DNA of 35,909 bases from Desulfuromonadaceae bacterium (GTDB lineage Bacteria > Desulfobacterota > Desulfuromonadia > Desulfuromonadales > JAAYDE01): positions 1-35,909 of the forward strand of contig JAAZDE010000023.1 in assembly GCA_012512925.1 (NCBI GenBank). The letters are read 5' to 3'. The position numbers were made by a program, and so were the translations under genes. Shown one piece after another: positions 20,820 through 31,095 of this stretch. Position 1 is the first letter of the stretch. The number at the start of each line of letters is the position of its first letter. A model generated the notes under the pieces. The model did not search any database. It was not told the DNA's origin and worked only from the letters and a program-made list of their open reading frames with translations.

Positions 20820-21838
20820 GTATTGGTATCGAGGAGAGTCCCATGCCCGGTGGCCGACTGCTCCATCCTCTCATGCAGGCCCGCTCCGATAGCGGAATGG
20901 GACGGATGCTGTTTCTTTCGGTGGCGGCCCATCTGCTGGTGGCACTGCTCTTTTCCGGTTGGTTTGTTCCCCAGGCCAAAAGGGAGGAACGCCCTGTCTA
21001 TTACGTTGATCTGATCAGCAGGCCGGTGGCCAATCCCCAGGCCGGACGTCCCGATGGTGGAGGAGGCGGGAAAGCCCAAGGCAATCCTCCCGCCGAAAAG
21101 GGCGTGGCGCCGGCCCAATCCCCCCCTGCCAGGAATGAAACCGCGCCCCTTCCCGAGAAGGTTTCAAAGAAGGCCGAGACGGTGGCGCTTCCCACTAAAG
21201 CGGAAGTCAAACCTGGGCTCAAGTCCGAAGCCAAAGGCAAACCGGAAGCGAAGCCGGAAGCCAAAGCGAAGACCGATCCCAAACCGGAGATTAAACCTGA
21301 TGTCAAAGCTCAAGCCGCGGCAAAAAGTACCGAGCAGGGTTACCAGCAGGTGCTGAGCGCGGTGGCGGCTCTCCAGAAAAAGAGAGAAAGCGAACAGCAG
21401 AAGGAAGAGATCGCATCCCTGCAGGAGAGAATCGCCGAGATGTCCCGCCGGCGAGGTGACGGGGCCGGGAATGGCGGCGGCGGAACCGGCGGTGCCGCGG
21501 TAGCTGGCGGCAGCGGAGTTGACGCTCCCTTGGGGATGCCCGACGGCACAGGAAACGAAGCGGGTGTGTCATCCAGCCTCTGGTTGCAGACCTTTTTTCG
21601 CTCCAACTGGCGGCTTTCCAAGTACCAGGTCAGCCGCGCCGATCTGGAGACGGTGATTCGCATCGCCTATGATGCCGACGGTAATCTGCTTCGGAAAGAG
21701 ATTGTCAAATCCTCCGGAGACAGAATTTTTGATCAGTCGGTGGAGGATGCCGTCCTCAAGTCGAGAAAACTGCCGATGCCCTTACCTGCTCCTTTCGAGG
21801 GGGAAGTCATTTTCAATCTGAGAGATCTTCAGCAATGA
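20816..21838 (+). CDS. tolA: TolA-like protein (TonB-type C-terminal domain)
   Basis: N-terminal TM, Lys/Pro/Ala-rich middle (KPEAKPEAKAKTDPKPEIKPDVKAQ), Gly-rich linker, TonB/TolA-like C-terminus. ATGA overlap with tolR. Confidence 0.88.
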   Translation: MSIGIEESPMPGGRLLHPLMQARSDSGMGRMLFLSVAAHLLVALLFSGWFVPQAKREERPVYYVDLISRPVANPQAGRPDGGGGGKAQGNPPAEKGVAPAQSPPARNETAPLPEKVSKKAETVALPTKAEVKPGLKSEAKGKPEAKPEAKAKTDPKPEIKPDVKAQAAAKSTEQGYQQVLSAVAALQKKRESEQQKEEIASLQERIAEMSRRRGDGAGNGGGGTGGAAVAGGSGVDAPLGMPDGTGNEAGVSSSLWLQTFFRSNWRLSKYQVSRADLETVIRIAYDADGNLLRKEIVKSSGDRIFDQSVEDAVLKSRKLPMPLPAPFEGEVIFNLRDLQQ

Positions 21839-23139
21839 AATTTTATAGTCATCTTATTTTCTTGGTTTTTTCGGCAATGGTCCTGTCTGTGACCTCGTGG
21901 AGTGCTCCGATCGAGGTTCGCGCTCCCGGTCAGCAGGCTATTCCCGTGGCTGTGACCAGTTTCCTGCCAATGGCTGGCGGGGGTCCGGCGGATGTGGCAC
22001 GCGAGTTCCAGGAGGTGGTGAAGGATGATCTGGAATTCAGCGGGATATTCCGCTTCATTGATCCCGAAGCCTTTCTGTCCGACGCCGGGCGGCTCGGCAT
22101 GGAAAGCTCTCAGGTTGATTTCGAACAGTGGCGGCTGCTTGGGACGGAAGCTTTGGTCAAGGGGGGCTATGTCCTGGAAGGAGAGAATCTGGTCATGGAG
22201 GCGCGTCTCTACGATGTTCTTCGCGGTCGGCTGCTTACCGGGCAACGCTATTCGGGGCGGCGGCAAGATGTCCGCGCCATGGCCCATGCCTTCGCCGACC
22301 AGGTACTCAAGGCGTTGACCGGCAACATGGGAGCTTTCAAGGCCAAGATCGCCTACATCAACGACCAGACCGGTTTCAAGGAACTCTACATGATGGACGT
22401 CGATGGGAATCAGCCGACCCGTCTCACCAGTCATCGCAGCCTGGTTCTCAATCCCGACTTCTCCCCTCAGGGGAAGGAAATCGCTTTCACCTCCTATCGT
22501 TCCGGCAATCCGGACCTCTTTCGCATGGAGGTCTACAGCCGCCGGGAGGCCAGCGTTTCTTCCCGCAAGGGGCTCAACATCGCCGGCCGCTACCGACCCC
22601 CGGCGGGAAGGGAACTGGCTCTCACCATCACCGAAGACGGCAACGCCGACCTCTTCATCATCGGCACCGACGGACGGGTCAGCCGTCGCCTCACCAGCAG
22701 CTGGGGAATCGATGTCGATCCCTCCTGGAGTCCGGACGGCGAGCGCATCGCTTTTGTTTCGGATCGCCTGGGAAATCCGCAGATTTTTGTCATCAATGTC
22801 AATGGCGGCAAGGAAAGGCGGATCACCCGAACCGGTAGTTACAATGTCACCCCGGCCTGGAGCCCGGACGGGGAACGGATCGCCTTCAGCCGCCTTGAAG
22901 GGGGACGATTCGATATCCATACCATCCGTCCCGACGGCAGCGACGAACGCCGCCTGACTTTTGGCGCCGGCAACAAGGAGCATCCCCGTTGGAGCCCGGA
23001 CGGCCGTTTTCTGGTCTATTCCTCGACCGAGAAGGGCAAAAGAGGGATCTATGTTATGCGCGCCGATGGCAGCGGCAGCCGACGGATCTCGTCGGCTGCC
23101 GGAAATTCCTTTCATCCGGCCTGGTCGCCGCGCTGGTAG
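21835..23139 (+). CDS. tolB: Tol-Pal system protein TolB
   Basis: Signal peptide, TolB N-terminal domain, WD40-like repeats (PSWSPDGERIAFVSDRLGNPQIFVINVNGG...). ATGA overlap with tolA. Confidence 0.95.
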   Translation: MKFYSHLIFLVFSAMVLSVTSWSAPIEVRAPGQQAIPVAVTSFLPMAGGGPADVAREFQEVVKDDLEFSGIFRFIDPEAFLSDAGRLGMESSQVDFEQWRLLGTEALVKGGYVLEGENLVMEARLYDVLRGRLLTGQRYSGRRQDVRAMAHAFADQVLKALTGNMGAFKAKIAYINDQTGFKELYMMDVDGNQPTRLTSHRSLVLNPDFSPQGKEIAFTSYRSGNPDLFRMEVYSRREASVSSRKGLNIAGRYRPPAGRELALTITEDGNADLFIIGTDGRVSRRLTSSWGIDVDPSWSPDGERIAFVSDRLGNPQIFVINVNGGKERRITRTGSYNVTPAWSPDGERIAFSRLEGGRFDIHTIRPDGSDERRLTFGAGNKEHPRWSPDGRFLVYSSTEKGKRGIYVMRADGSGSRRISSAAGNSFHPAWSPRW

Positions 23140-23243
23140 GCATTTGTTTTCAGCATTGCCTGATGTATAAATAAGGTGGAGTTTTCAGACATTCATCAAC
23201 AACCCTCGGCATGGGACCCAGGGACAACAAGGAGGAGAAGATC

Positions 23244-23816
23244 ATGAAGGGGTGCAGGGGTTTAACGTATTTCTTTGTCGTGGTGCTGGTGGCGCTTTTG
23301 GCGACGGCATGTGCCAAAAAGCCGGTTGTGGACAGCAGTTCCGCAGGCGAATCGACTTCGGGTATCACCGCTCCCGGAAGTGGTACGACAGGCTATGGGG
23401 GGTTTGGTGAGCAGTCGATCAGCGAACAGGACCGGGCTGCAGCCGGACAGACGGAAGGGTTTCAGGGCATGGGGTCGGCCGTGCCCGGGCTGGAGCGGAT
23501 CTTTTTCGAATTCGATCGCTATACCTTGAGCGACGAGGCGAGGGCGATCCTCTCCCGCAATGCCGATTTCCTCAAGGCCAATCCCGACATGAAAATCATT
23601 GTCGAAGGACATTGTGACGAACGCGGCTCCGACGAATACAACCTGGCCCTGGGTGAAAGGCGCGCCAGGGCGGTGCAGAACTACCTTTCCACCCTCGGCG
23701 TTTCAGCCACCCGTCTGCGGGCCATCTCCTACGGCGAGGAGATTCCCCTCGACCGCAGCGGCACGGAAGCTGCCTGGTCCCGGAACCGCCGCGTCGAGTT
23801 CAAGGAAGACCGATAG
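23244..23816 (+). CDS. pal: Peptidoglycan-associated lipoprotein Pal
   Basis: Lipoprotein signal (VALLATAC) and OmpA-like domain (IIVEGHCDERGSDEYNLALGERRARAVQNYL). ATG 23244 with AAGGAGGAG upstream. Confidence 0.94.
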   Translation: MKGCRGLTYFFVVVLVALLATACAKKPVVDSSSAGESTSGITAPGSGTTGYGGFGEQSISEQDRAAAGQTEGFQGMGSAVPGLERIFFEFDRYTLSDEARAILSRNADFLKANPDMKIIVEGHCDERGSDEYNLALGERRARAVQNYLSTLGVSATRLRAISYGEEIPLDRSGTEAAWSRNRRVEFKEDR

Positions 23817-23867
23817 TTTCATTGAACCGTTTTCCGGATAAAACGGGAGGCGGTTGCAACAGGGAGA

Positions 23868-24680
23868 TTGCCAAAAGTGATCAGAAAAAGCTACCTTCCG
23901 GTCGTTGTGCTGCTGGGATTGACTCTGTCCGGTTGTCTCGCCACCCAGCAACAGGGCACTCTGCAGCGGGACATGGATGAAACAAAGCGCCGTCTGGCCT
24001 ATCTGGAACGAAGGGTTACCACGGAAAGCCTCGACCTCCAGGGGGAAACGGGGCGCAGTCTGTCCTCGGTGGTTCAAAAACAGGCCGATATCCAGGCCGA
24101 CATGGATAACCTGCGGGTGGAACTGCAGTCCCTGAAAGGAAGGCTGGATGAGCTCAACCTGGAGAACAGTCGTCACCAGGAGGAGCTTTCCTTGCTTCGC
24201 GACCAACTGGTCATGAAGACTTCCGATCTGGAGAGTAAACTGCAGCAAGGAGGGGCGGCGGCGGGTTCCGCGACTCTCCCCGTTGCCGCAACGGGGAATC
24301 AGCCGGAAGAGTTGTATAAACAAGGGCTCGATCTGGTCCGGGAAAAAGGGGATTTCTCCGGGGGGCGCAAGGCCTTTCAGCGGTTCCTCCAGGAAAATTC
24401 CCAGCATCCCCTGGCTCCCAACGCCATGTATTGGATCGGGGAGGCTTATTACGCGGAAAAGGATTATGAGAGTGCCATCGTCCAGTTCCAGGAGGTTCTC
24501 CAGAAGCACCCCGAGCATTCCAAGGCCGCTTCCGCACTTTTGAAGCAGGGGCTCTCTTTCCAGGCCATGGGAGATGCCAGGAGCGCACTGATTCTTTTTG
24601 AAAAGGTGACTACCTCCTACCCGGATTCTCCCGAGGTTGACATCGCCCGACAGAAGGTTTCCGAACTCAAGAAAAAATGA
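23868..24680 (+). CDS. cpoB: Tol-Pal system protein CpoB/YbgF (coiled coil plus TPR)
   Basis: Lipoprotein-like N-terminus (LTLSGCLA), coiled coil, YbgF-type C-terminal TPRs (ELYKQGLDLVREKGDFSGGRKAFQRFL...). Start TTG 23868 or GTG 23877. Confidence 0.9.
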   Translation: MPKVIRKSYLPVVVLLGLTLSGCLATQQQGTLQRDMDETKRRLAYLERRVTTESLDLQGETGRSLSSVVQKQADIQADMDNLRVELQSLKGRLDELNLENSRHQEELSLLRDQLVMKTSDLESKLQQGGAAAGSATLPVAATGNQPEELYKQGLDLVREKGDFSGGRKAFQRFLQENSQHPLAPNAMYWIGEAYYAEKDYESAIVQFQEVLQKHPEHSKAASALLKQGLSFQAMGDARSALILFEKVTTSYPDSPEVDIARQKVSELKKK

Positions 24681-24695
24681 GGAGAGTTTTATTCG

Positions 24696-24723
24696 AGGCC
24701 GGTCATTATTGACCGGCCTTTTC
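24696..24723 (+). terminator. Rho-independent terminator of the tol-pal operon
   Basis: AGGCCGGTCA (24696-24705)/TGACCGGCCT (24710-24719), 4-nt loop, followed by T residues. Confidence 0.85.
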
Positions 24724-24917
24724 TATCCAAGCGGAAACGGCAAATTTTTTGCTTCTTCCCATCCTTGCCCACATCATGACTTTTTCCGTTGGTCTTCAAA
24801 ACATTATCATTCCCTTATGTTCGTTGTAAGAAAAATGTAAGATCGCTTTGATAAAATCAACCGCCGAATTTTAAGGATCGGGTTGGCCGGCGTCAGATTT
24901 TTGAGTAAGGAGGAAGC

Positions 24918-25379
24918 ATGTCAGGAAATTGTTGGGAACCATTGGAGAAGATGGCGGGAACGGCTTGGCAAAAATTTTTCACTCGGCTGAGAGATGCCGC
25001 TGTTGGGTACGGATGTGACGAATTGCGGAGTTTTCCAGATCAGGAGCCCATCAGAATGGATTTCAACACCCTGTTGGGAAACCAGTTTTCGGCCTGTCTG
25101 CATTGCGATGATCTGGGAATGGTTTTCGCTCGCTTTCTTGGTTTCGTCAAATACCTTGAGAGTGATGAGGAGGCCATCTTCTTTCTGATGAAGAACGGGA
25201 ATCCCGGGATCAAGATTTTCCTCGACAACAGCCATTTTGGTGAGGATGACTGGCAGGCGGTGCTCTCCTTCGACCATCCTTTGGCAGGGGAAATTCCTTC
25301 CCAACTTTGGTTCACGAGCGTCTTGACCAGATTGGACCAAACCCTGCTCGATCTTAAGCGGGATTTGCAATTGGTCTGA
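24918..25379 (+). CDS. Hypothetical protein, 153 aa
   Basis: ORF with AAGGAGG just upstream of ATG. No family recognised. Confidence 0.7.
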   Translation: MSGNCWEPLEKMAGTAWQKFFTRLRDAAVGYGCDELRSFPDQEPIRMDFNTLLGNQFSACLHCDDLGMVFARFLGFVKYLESDEEAIFFLMKNGNPGIKIFLDNSHFGEDDWQAVLSFDHPLAGEIPSQLWFTSVLTRLDQTLLDLKRDLQLV

Positions 25380-25466
25380 AGTCGGCCCCGCCGAGGGCGT
25401 CTTCTTTATCTTCCCCCCGCAAAAGGTTTTCCAAGGGCAGGAAAAGAGGCTTTCCCTGTCGTTGAA

Positions 25467-25518
25467 AGGGCTTTCTGCGCCTCATTTTGTTTCGGCCGGG
25501 GAAATGAGAGGAAGCCCT
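25467..25518. terminator. Candidate bidirectional structure between convergent genes
   Basis: Nested inverted repeats AGGGCTT (25467-25473)/AAGCCCT (25512-25518) and CTCATTT (25481-25487)/AAATGAG (25502-25508), overlapping the tamB stop. Confidence 0.4.
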
Positions 25519-28500
25519 ATTCAAACTCGATGACATGAAAAAGGTCCACTCCGCTCTCCTTGCCGAGGGTTGATTCCAATTCCAGGTTTTTCCTGATCCG
25601 GTAGCGGAAACGGACCGCTCCCTGCTCACCGAAAAGTCCTCCCAGATCGACATCGATGAAGCCAAATTTTCTCAGAAATCCCGGGCCCTGGGGGAGTAGC
25701 GCGCCTACTCCGATGGCCAGGATGTCTGCTTCCTGCCGGTCGGAACGGAAGGGTCTCCCCAGCAGGATGTAGGCGAGGATGTCCTTGTCGGCCATGCCCG
25801 GACGGGAGTAGAGGTTTATTTCGGGCCGCGCTCCGGTGCCGGAGACCCGCACTCCGGCCTGAATGGCGCCGATCTCCCGCAGCGCCAGCAGGTCGAGGGC
25901 GGGATTCCCCAGGGGGCCGTTGTTGAAGTTGATGTTTCCCCGCTGAACCTCCAGTTTCGCTCCATAGGCGGTAAAGGTTCCTTCGCTGATCCTGATCTGC
26001 CCCTGGCCGGTAAATTTATCAAAGGACCGGGCCGCCACCGTCACCTCCCCCGCAAGGCGGCCGGTGAAGTTCTCGGCGCTGACCAGGGCTTTTTTCCCCA
26101 AGATTACCAGAACCTGCAGATCGAGATTGAGCGCGGCCGCTTTTTTCTCCTCCGCCGCCGGTCGGATGACGATGGCATCTGGGCTGGGGCGCACTTCGGG
26201 GACCTTGCGGGTGCCGGTAACCTTCACTTCCGGCAGCAGAACCTCCCCCTTGATGGCGATCCCTTCTCCATCCCCGCGGATCGACAGTCGGGGGTTGCTC
26301 ACGATCTGTAACTCGGGAAGATTGACCACCTGAAAATCTTCGCCTTGTAGATTCAGGCTGTAGTTAAATCCCCTTTCCGTGGCAAAAGACAGGGAACCGT
26401 TTCCCCGCACTTCTCCAGGACCGGACCGGATCAGAAGCTTGGTGATTTTTGCCTGAGGGCCTTCCAGTTCCAATTGAAAGGTGACCTCGTCAAGTTGAGT
26501 GCCGGTGGCTGGAAGGTAACCGCCGGCACCGGTCAATGAAACGGTTCCTTCCGTCAACGGTCTCGCCGGCGTACCGCCAAGAGCGACATCCACGGTTATC
26601 TCTCCCCGGCTTTCCTGGATCAGGTCGGGGAAAAGGGCGGTGAGCAGGCCTCTTTCCCTGAGATGACCGGCGAGGATACCTGTCAGCGGGGCTTCTTCCA
26701 AGATGGCCACCGGCCAGGTGGTGGTTAGCGGCAGGCTGATCCTGCCGGTAAAGTTGCCGTCTTCCTGCAGATGAAAATTCCAGTTTGCAACGAGGACGTC
26801 CCGTTGCCAGTCCCAGCGGAAATCGGCCCGGTCGAAATGCCCCCGCAGCTCTTCCCGGAGCTCTCCCTTGGTTCTCCAGGAGATTGTGGCTTCGCTGATC
26901 TCTCCATTCCCTTGCCAGCGGATGGCGCGTTCCGGTGACAGGGTGCCTTCGCCGGTGACGTTGAGCTTCCCTCGGAGAGGGAGATCGCCCGGAAGAAGAA
27001 GATTCAGAGCGGCAAGGTCCAGGTTGCGGATCTTCAGGTTCAGAACTCCTCCGGCCGGTTCTCCACCATGGATCGGTTCCGGCGAGGACGCCTGGATAGC
27101 CAGATGCCCCCCATGTCCAAAGTCGGCCCCTGCCGTGGCCTCCAAACCCTGCTGGTCCCATTGCCAGTCGACGTTGAAACGGCGCAGGTCCAGCGATTTT
27201 TTGTCCTTGGCGAGTTCTCCGGAGCCGGTCAGGTGGATGATCAGAGACTGAAGCCCGTCCCGCCGCCAATCAAGAAGAATATTCCCGTCGTTTTTTCCGG
27301 TGAGCGTTGTGCCGGGAAGAGCTTTGGCCAGGGGCGCCAGCGGCAACCCCCGCCATTCCATGGCCACCCCTCCTTCCGCCAGCCGGTTTTGGTGGGCTCC
27401 TTCCAGGGTGATGCGTGTGCCGGAAGAGCCGTTCAGTCTCAGGGGAGAGAAACTCCAGCCCTTCTCGTCGAGTTGAAAAGAAGCCGGGCGGCCGAGAGTC
27501 CACCCCCCCCAAAGGGGATCTCGGGCCGTCAGTTGCGTCAGTTCGTAGCGCCAGGTCCCCGTCTCGAAAGAGCCTGCCAAGGCGGCCTGGAAGGAGGATT
27601 TGCCATCCTCTCCCCTCCCTTCCAGAGAGATGACATGCTGTGCCGCTTTCCCCCGCGCCGTCAGCGTAGCGTTCTGGACCTGCCCGTTCTTGTAGCCCGA
27701 TTGCCCGGCTTCGGCATGGAATTCCAGGGGGCCGTCGGGGACCGGGTGTCGCGCCGCAAACTCCAGGCGGGAGAAATGAAATTCCCGGAAGATCAGTTCC
27801 TTTCCTTCTCCCAGGACAATACCGGTCAGGTATTGATCCTTCCATTTCAGCCACCCGCTCCCCTGGAACTCACCTTTCAACTCCGGGAACCAGAGAGAGA
27901 GGTCTGTGACCATGGCCTGGAAATCGATTCGTTCGTCCAATTTCCCCTTGGCGGCGATGATCAGTCCCTCTCCCCGCAGGTCGAACTGGTCAATGGCCAG
28001 GCTGGAATCCTGCCAGCGGGCGGCCAGATTTCCCGACACTGTCTGGCCGCGCCACTGGCTGGGGCCCAGTTCGGTTTTGACGGTCGCCGTCAAGGGCCGT
28101 CCCGGAAGGAGTTCAAGACCGCCGCTGATGTCGGCGTTGATCCGCCCGCTCCATGCGGCATCGGCAAGATGGGCGGGATCGAGGTCCTCGGCCAGGATAT
28201 CCCCTTTCAGGCGGAAGCCTCCTTCCCAGTTCATATCAAGGTCGCCTCGGACAGTTCCTCCAAGCCAATAGGCGGCCATCCTTTCCAGGCGGAGGCCCTG
28301 CAGGTTCCCACTCACCTCACTGGAAAGCTGGACGCCCAGACGGTCACGGTCCCCGGCCGTTACCCGGCCGTGGTAGATGGAGAGGCTCCCAGCAACGGAA
28401 AGCCGGACGGGAAAGGATGGAGGGAGAGCGAATCGCCCCAGCAGGTCGGGATCGGCCATTTCGGCCGGAAGTCTGACCTCGGCGGCCAGGTCGAGGGAGA

Positions 28501-29092
28501 AGGGCTTGAGCCTCCCCTGGCCCTGGCCGGAAAGGTGGACGTAAGGGGAAACCCACTCCAGGGAGGGGATGAAGAATTCACCGGCGCCGCCGGCAACGCG
28601 TGTGGCCAGAAGCGGAAAGTGAAAAATTTCCTCTCCATCCCGCAGCATCCGGAAGTCCTTTACCCGCAGTTCCTCGATTCCCGTCCGCAACCAGGACGGG
28701 ATGGGCAGAAAAGCCGAAGAAGGCGGTTCCGGGGAGTCGCTTTCCCGGTCCGGTTTTGCGTGGGATTTCAGTTCGATGCGAAGCTGGTCGACAAACAGAT
28801 TTTCGATCTCCAGATGACCCTTCACCAGGCGCAGGGGATGCCAGGAAAGGATCGCCTCGCCGACGCAGATGATGTCGTCGCCGCTGCGGATCCGCAGGCC
28901 GGTCAGGTGCAGGCGGTCGATCAGCCTTCCTTCCAGTTTTTCAGCCGTTATCTCTATAGATATTGCCGAAGAGACGGTTTTCAACAAAAATCGGGCGCCG
29001 TCGCTGGTGGTCAACAGCCAAAACAGGGCCACCGCGGCGACGGCTGTCGACGCCAAAAAGGCTATGGCAATGCCCCATTTCCATCGAATCAT
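25517..29092 (-). CDS. tamB: Translocation and assembly module protein TamB (AsmA-like, DUF490)
   Basis: About 1191 aa. N-terminal TM (MIRWKWGIAIAFLASTAVAAVALFWLL), AsmA-like beta repeats, conserved C-terminus (GARPEINLYSRPGMADKDILAYILLGRP ... FIDVDLGGLFGEQGAVRFRYRIRKNLELESTLGKESGVDLFHVIEFE). ATG overlaps the tamA TGA. Confidence 0.92.
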   Translation of the reverse strand: MIRWKWGIAIAFLASTAVAAVALFWLLTTSDGARFLLKTVSSAISIEITAEKLEGRLIDRLHLTGLRIRSGDDIICVGEAILSWHPLRLVKGHLEIENLFVDQLRIELKSHAKPDRESDSPEPPSSAFLPIPSWLRTGIEELRVKDFRMLRDGEEIFHFPLLATRVAGGAGEFFIPSLEWVSPYVHLSGQGQGRLKPFSLDLAAEVRLPAEMADPDLLGRFALPPSFPVRLSVAGSLSIYHGRVTAGDRDRLGVQLSSEVSGNLQGLRLERMAAYWLGGTVRGDLDMNWEGGFRLKGDILAEDLDPAHLADAAWSGRINADISGGLELLPGRPLTATVKTELGPSQWRGQTVSGNLAARWQDSSLAIDQFDLRGEGLIIAAKGKLDERIDFQAMVTDLSLWFPELKGEFQGSGWLKWKDQYLTGIVLGEGKELIFREFHFSRLEFAARHPVPDGPLEFHAEAGQSGYKNGQVQNATLTARGKAAQHVISLEGRGEDGKSSFQAALAGSFETGTWRYELTQLTARDPLWGGWTLGRPASFQLDEKGWSFSPLRLNGSSGTRITLEGAHQNRLAEGGVAMEWRGLPLAPLAKALPGTTLTGKNDGNILLDWRRDGLQSLIIHLTGSGELAKDKKSLDLRRFNVDWQWDQQGLEATAGADFGHGGHLAIQASSPEPIHGGEPAGGVLNLKIRNLDLAALNLLLPGDLPLRGKLNVTGEGTLSPERAIRWQGNGEISEATISWRTKGELREELRGHFDRADFRWDWQRDVLVANWNFHLQEDGNFTGRISLPLTTTWPVAILEEAPLTGILAGHLRERGLLTALFPDLIQESRGEITVDVALGGTPARPLTEGTVSLTGAGGYLPATGTQLDEVTFQLELEGPQAKITKLLIRSGPGEVRGNGSLSFATERGFNYSLNLQGEDFQVVNLPELQIVSNPRLSIRGDGEGIAIKGEVLLPEVKVTGTRKVPEVRPSPDAIVIRPAAEEKKAAALNLDLQVLVILGKKALVSAENFTGRLAGEVTVAARSFDKFTGQGQIRISEGTFTAYGAKLEVQRGNINFNNGPLGNPALDLLALREIGAIQAGVRVSGTGARPEINLYSRPGMADKDILAYILLGRPFRSDRQEADILAIGVGALLPQGPGFLRKFGFIDVDLGGLFGEQGAVRFRYRIRKNLELESTLGKESGVDLFHVIEFE

Positions 29093-30936
29093 AGTTCGAA
29101 ACCGATGCCGAGGTGGAGCCGCAAGGAGCGGCTGTCTTTTTCCAGAGGATGGGCCAGATCTATTTTGATCGGGCCAATGGGGGTATAGATGCGCAGACCC
29201 ACTCCCGCTCCGCTGATGAAATCCATATCCCGGGCGCTGTTGAAGGCGCTGCCGATGTCGTAGAAGGCCGCTACCCCCCAATGTTTGTGGATCTCCCGTT
29301 CCAGTTCCAGACTGGCCGCCAGGAGACCTTCCCCGCCGATTACGTTGCCGTCGGCGTCGCGGGGGCCTTCCGATTTATGGGCGTAGCCGCGCACACTGTT
29401 GTCGCCGCCGACAAAAAAGCGCAAGGAGGGAGGAAGTTCGTCGAAGGGACTTTCCTTGATGGTGTAGCCGCCGTCAAAGCGAAACAGCAGAAAAAATTTC
29501 TTTCCCAGCGGGCGAAAGACATGACTGCTGGCCAGCATCTGGAGAAGTGATATGTCGGAAAGCAGTCCCTCGGCGCATCCCCTCATTTCCAGGCGGTAAT
29601 GGTAGCCCCTGCGAGGGTTGACCGGATCCTGAAAGGAGCGTTCGACCAGCCGGGCGCCAGCCAGCAGCAGATGGGAAACCTCCTCATCATGGTAGATGTC
29701 GTGCCGCTCCTGCTGAAAGCGCAGGTAGACGGAACCGACCCGATTTTCCCCCAGCGAGAAGAGCTGTTCTCCCTCGGAAAAGAGCGATTCGCTTTCGTAA
29801 CTGGCTGTTTTTTCATGCTGCAGGCCGGCCGAGAGGGCGAAAGCGTCGTCAATATGCCGCTCCTGGGGAAAGATGTATTTGACTTGGGCGCTTTGAGATT
29901 TCTGGCCGAGGGTCATGTCGCTCCTGAATTCGTGCCCGCGACTGAAAACATTGAGGTGCTCGAAATTGACGGTCAGGCGGGGGCCGCTGTTGTCCCCATA
30001 GCCGATGCCGGTGCGAAACCGCTTGGGCGGAAGGGATTCCAGATGGATTTCGACGGGAACATGGCCATCCTCGGCGATGTCGGTTCTCGGAATCAGCTGA
30101 TAATTTTGGAAACGGCCTGATTTCTGGAAATTGGCTCGGGTCTGGCGCTGCTTGGCTTCGGTGAATGTTTGTCCTGGCCGATAAGCGAGAAAACGGCGCA
30201 GGAAGGAAGTGGGATAGTCGTCGGCCCCGGAGAACAGAGTCTGGCCGAAATGGAATTGCGGACCAGAGACCAGTTCAAGATCGATATCGCCGATATTGTC
30301 CTCGGGATAGATTAGAATCTGATGGGATGAATATTCGGCGGTCAGGTATCCCAGGCCGAGGGTGGTATCCCGGAGTTCTCTTTTGCCGGTATCGTAATAG
30401 TCCTGTCGAAGTACGTCCCCTACCTTTAAAGGAAAACGGGACAGCTTTTCCATGACTTCAGTTTCGGTTGCGGCCGGACCGTCGACCGTGATGTCGGCGG
30501 CTCTCAATATGACCGGCGGACCTTGGTCCACCTCCACCAGCAACAGATAATGGTCGGGAGAATTCTGCCGCAACTCGACTTTCGCTGTGGCGTGATAGAA
30601 ACCGAAAGGTTCCAAGGCCGAGGCGAGCCGTTTCGGAATCTGTTTGCGGTAGTGGTCCAGCCAGCGTCTGTTGAGGACGCCGTCACGCACCAGGCCCGGC
30701 GGCAGATCGAGGGTCGCTTCGGCGTTTTGGAGCATGGCTTCGTTCAGGCCGGTGATGCGCAGATCGAGGGTTTCTGCATGGCTGATTGAAATAGAGGAAG
30801 CGACCAAAAAAGGCATGACCAGGTAGAGGATACGGAGTGAACATCGCAGAACAAGGGAAAAGGGGGAAATCGAAAAAAAATTGGTTTTCGAATGATTTTT
30901 TAATATGAAAATAGAAATCTGGCTCGCTTTTTCCAT
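29089..30936 (-). CDS. tamA: TamA, Omp85-family autotransporter assembly factor
   Basis: POTRA-like N-terminus and Omp85 barrel; FFVGGDNSVRGYAHKSEGPRD (VRGY motif), GVGLRIYTPIGPIKIDLAHPLEKD. Start may be internal. Confidence 0.92.
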   Translation of the reverse strand: MEKASQISIFILKNHSKTNFFSISPFSLVLRCSLRILYLVMPFLVASSISISHAETLDLRITGLNEAMLQNAEATLDLPPGLVRDGVLNRRWLDHYRKQIPKRLASALEPFGFYHATAKVELRQNSPDHYLLLVEVDQGPPVILRAADITVDGPAATETEVMEKLSRFPLKVGDVLRQDYYDTGKRELRDTTLGLGYLTAEYSSHQILIYPEDNIGDIDLELVSGPQFHFGQTLFSGADDYPTSFLRRFLAYRPGQTFTEAKQRQTRANFQKSGRFQNYQLIPRTDIAEDGHVPVEIHLESLPPKRFRTGIGYGDNSGPRLTVNFEHLNVFSRGHEFRSDMTLGQKSQSAQVKYIFPQERHIDDAFALSAGLQHEKTASYESESLFSEGEQLFSLGENRVGSVYLRFQQERHDIYHDEEVSHLLLAGARLVERSFQDPVNPRRGYHYRLEMRGCAEGLLSDISLLQMLASSHVFRPLGKKFFLLFRFDGGYTIKESPFDELPPSLRFFVGGDNSVRGYAHKSEGPRDADGNVIGGEGLLAASLELEREIHKHWGVAAFYDIGSAFNSARDMDFISGAGVGLRIYTPIGPIKIDLAHPLEKDSRSLRLHLGIGFEL

Positions 30937-31066
30937 GTTGATCTTCCATGGGTTGCCATGGTTGTCTGTTGCCCCTGGATGTAAAAGCCGACTCCTGTCT
31001 ATATATACATGAAGTTCAGGGAGTATCGAAGATTATTGGCGCTTTGTGGAAGACATTTTTTCCTTC

Positions 31067-31095
31067 TTGGAAGCTTAAAACTATATTGTTATAAA
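31067..31095 (+). promoter_or_regulatory. Predicted sigma-70 promoter of the MalT-like/BTAD gene
   Basis: TTGGAA (31067-31072), 17-nt spacer, TATAAA (31090-31095). Confidence 0.4.

Noticed and set aside
21829-23115. 428-aa ORF opposite tolB
   Set aside because: Antisense shadow ORF; its apparent repeats simply mirror the TolB beta-propeller repeats.
27068-29188. 706-aa ORF on the + strand opposite tamB
   Set aside because: Antisense to a well-supported tamB, low-information composition, no motifs.
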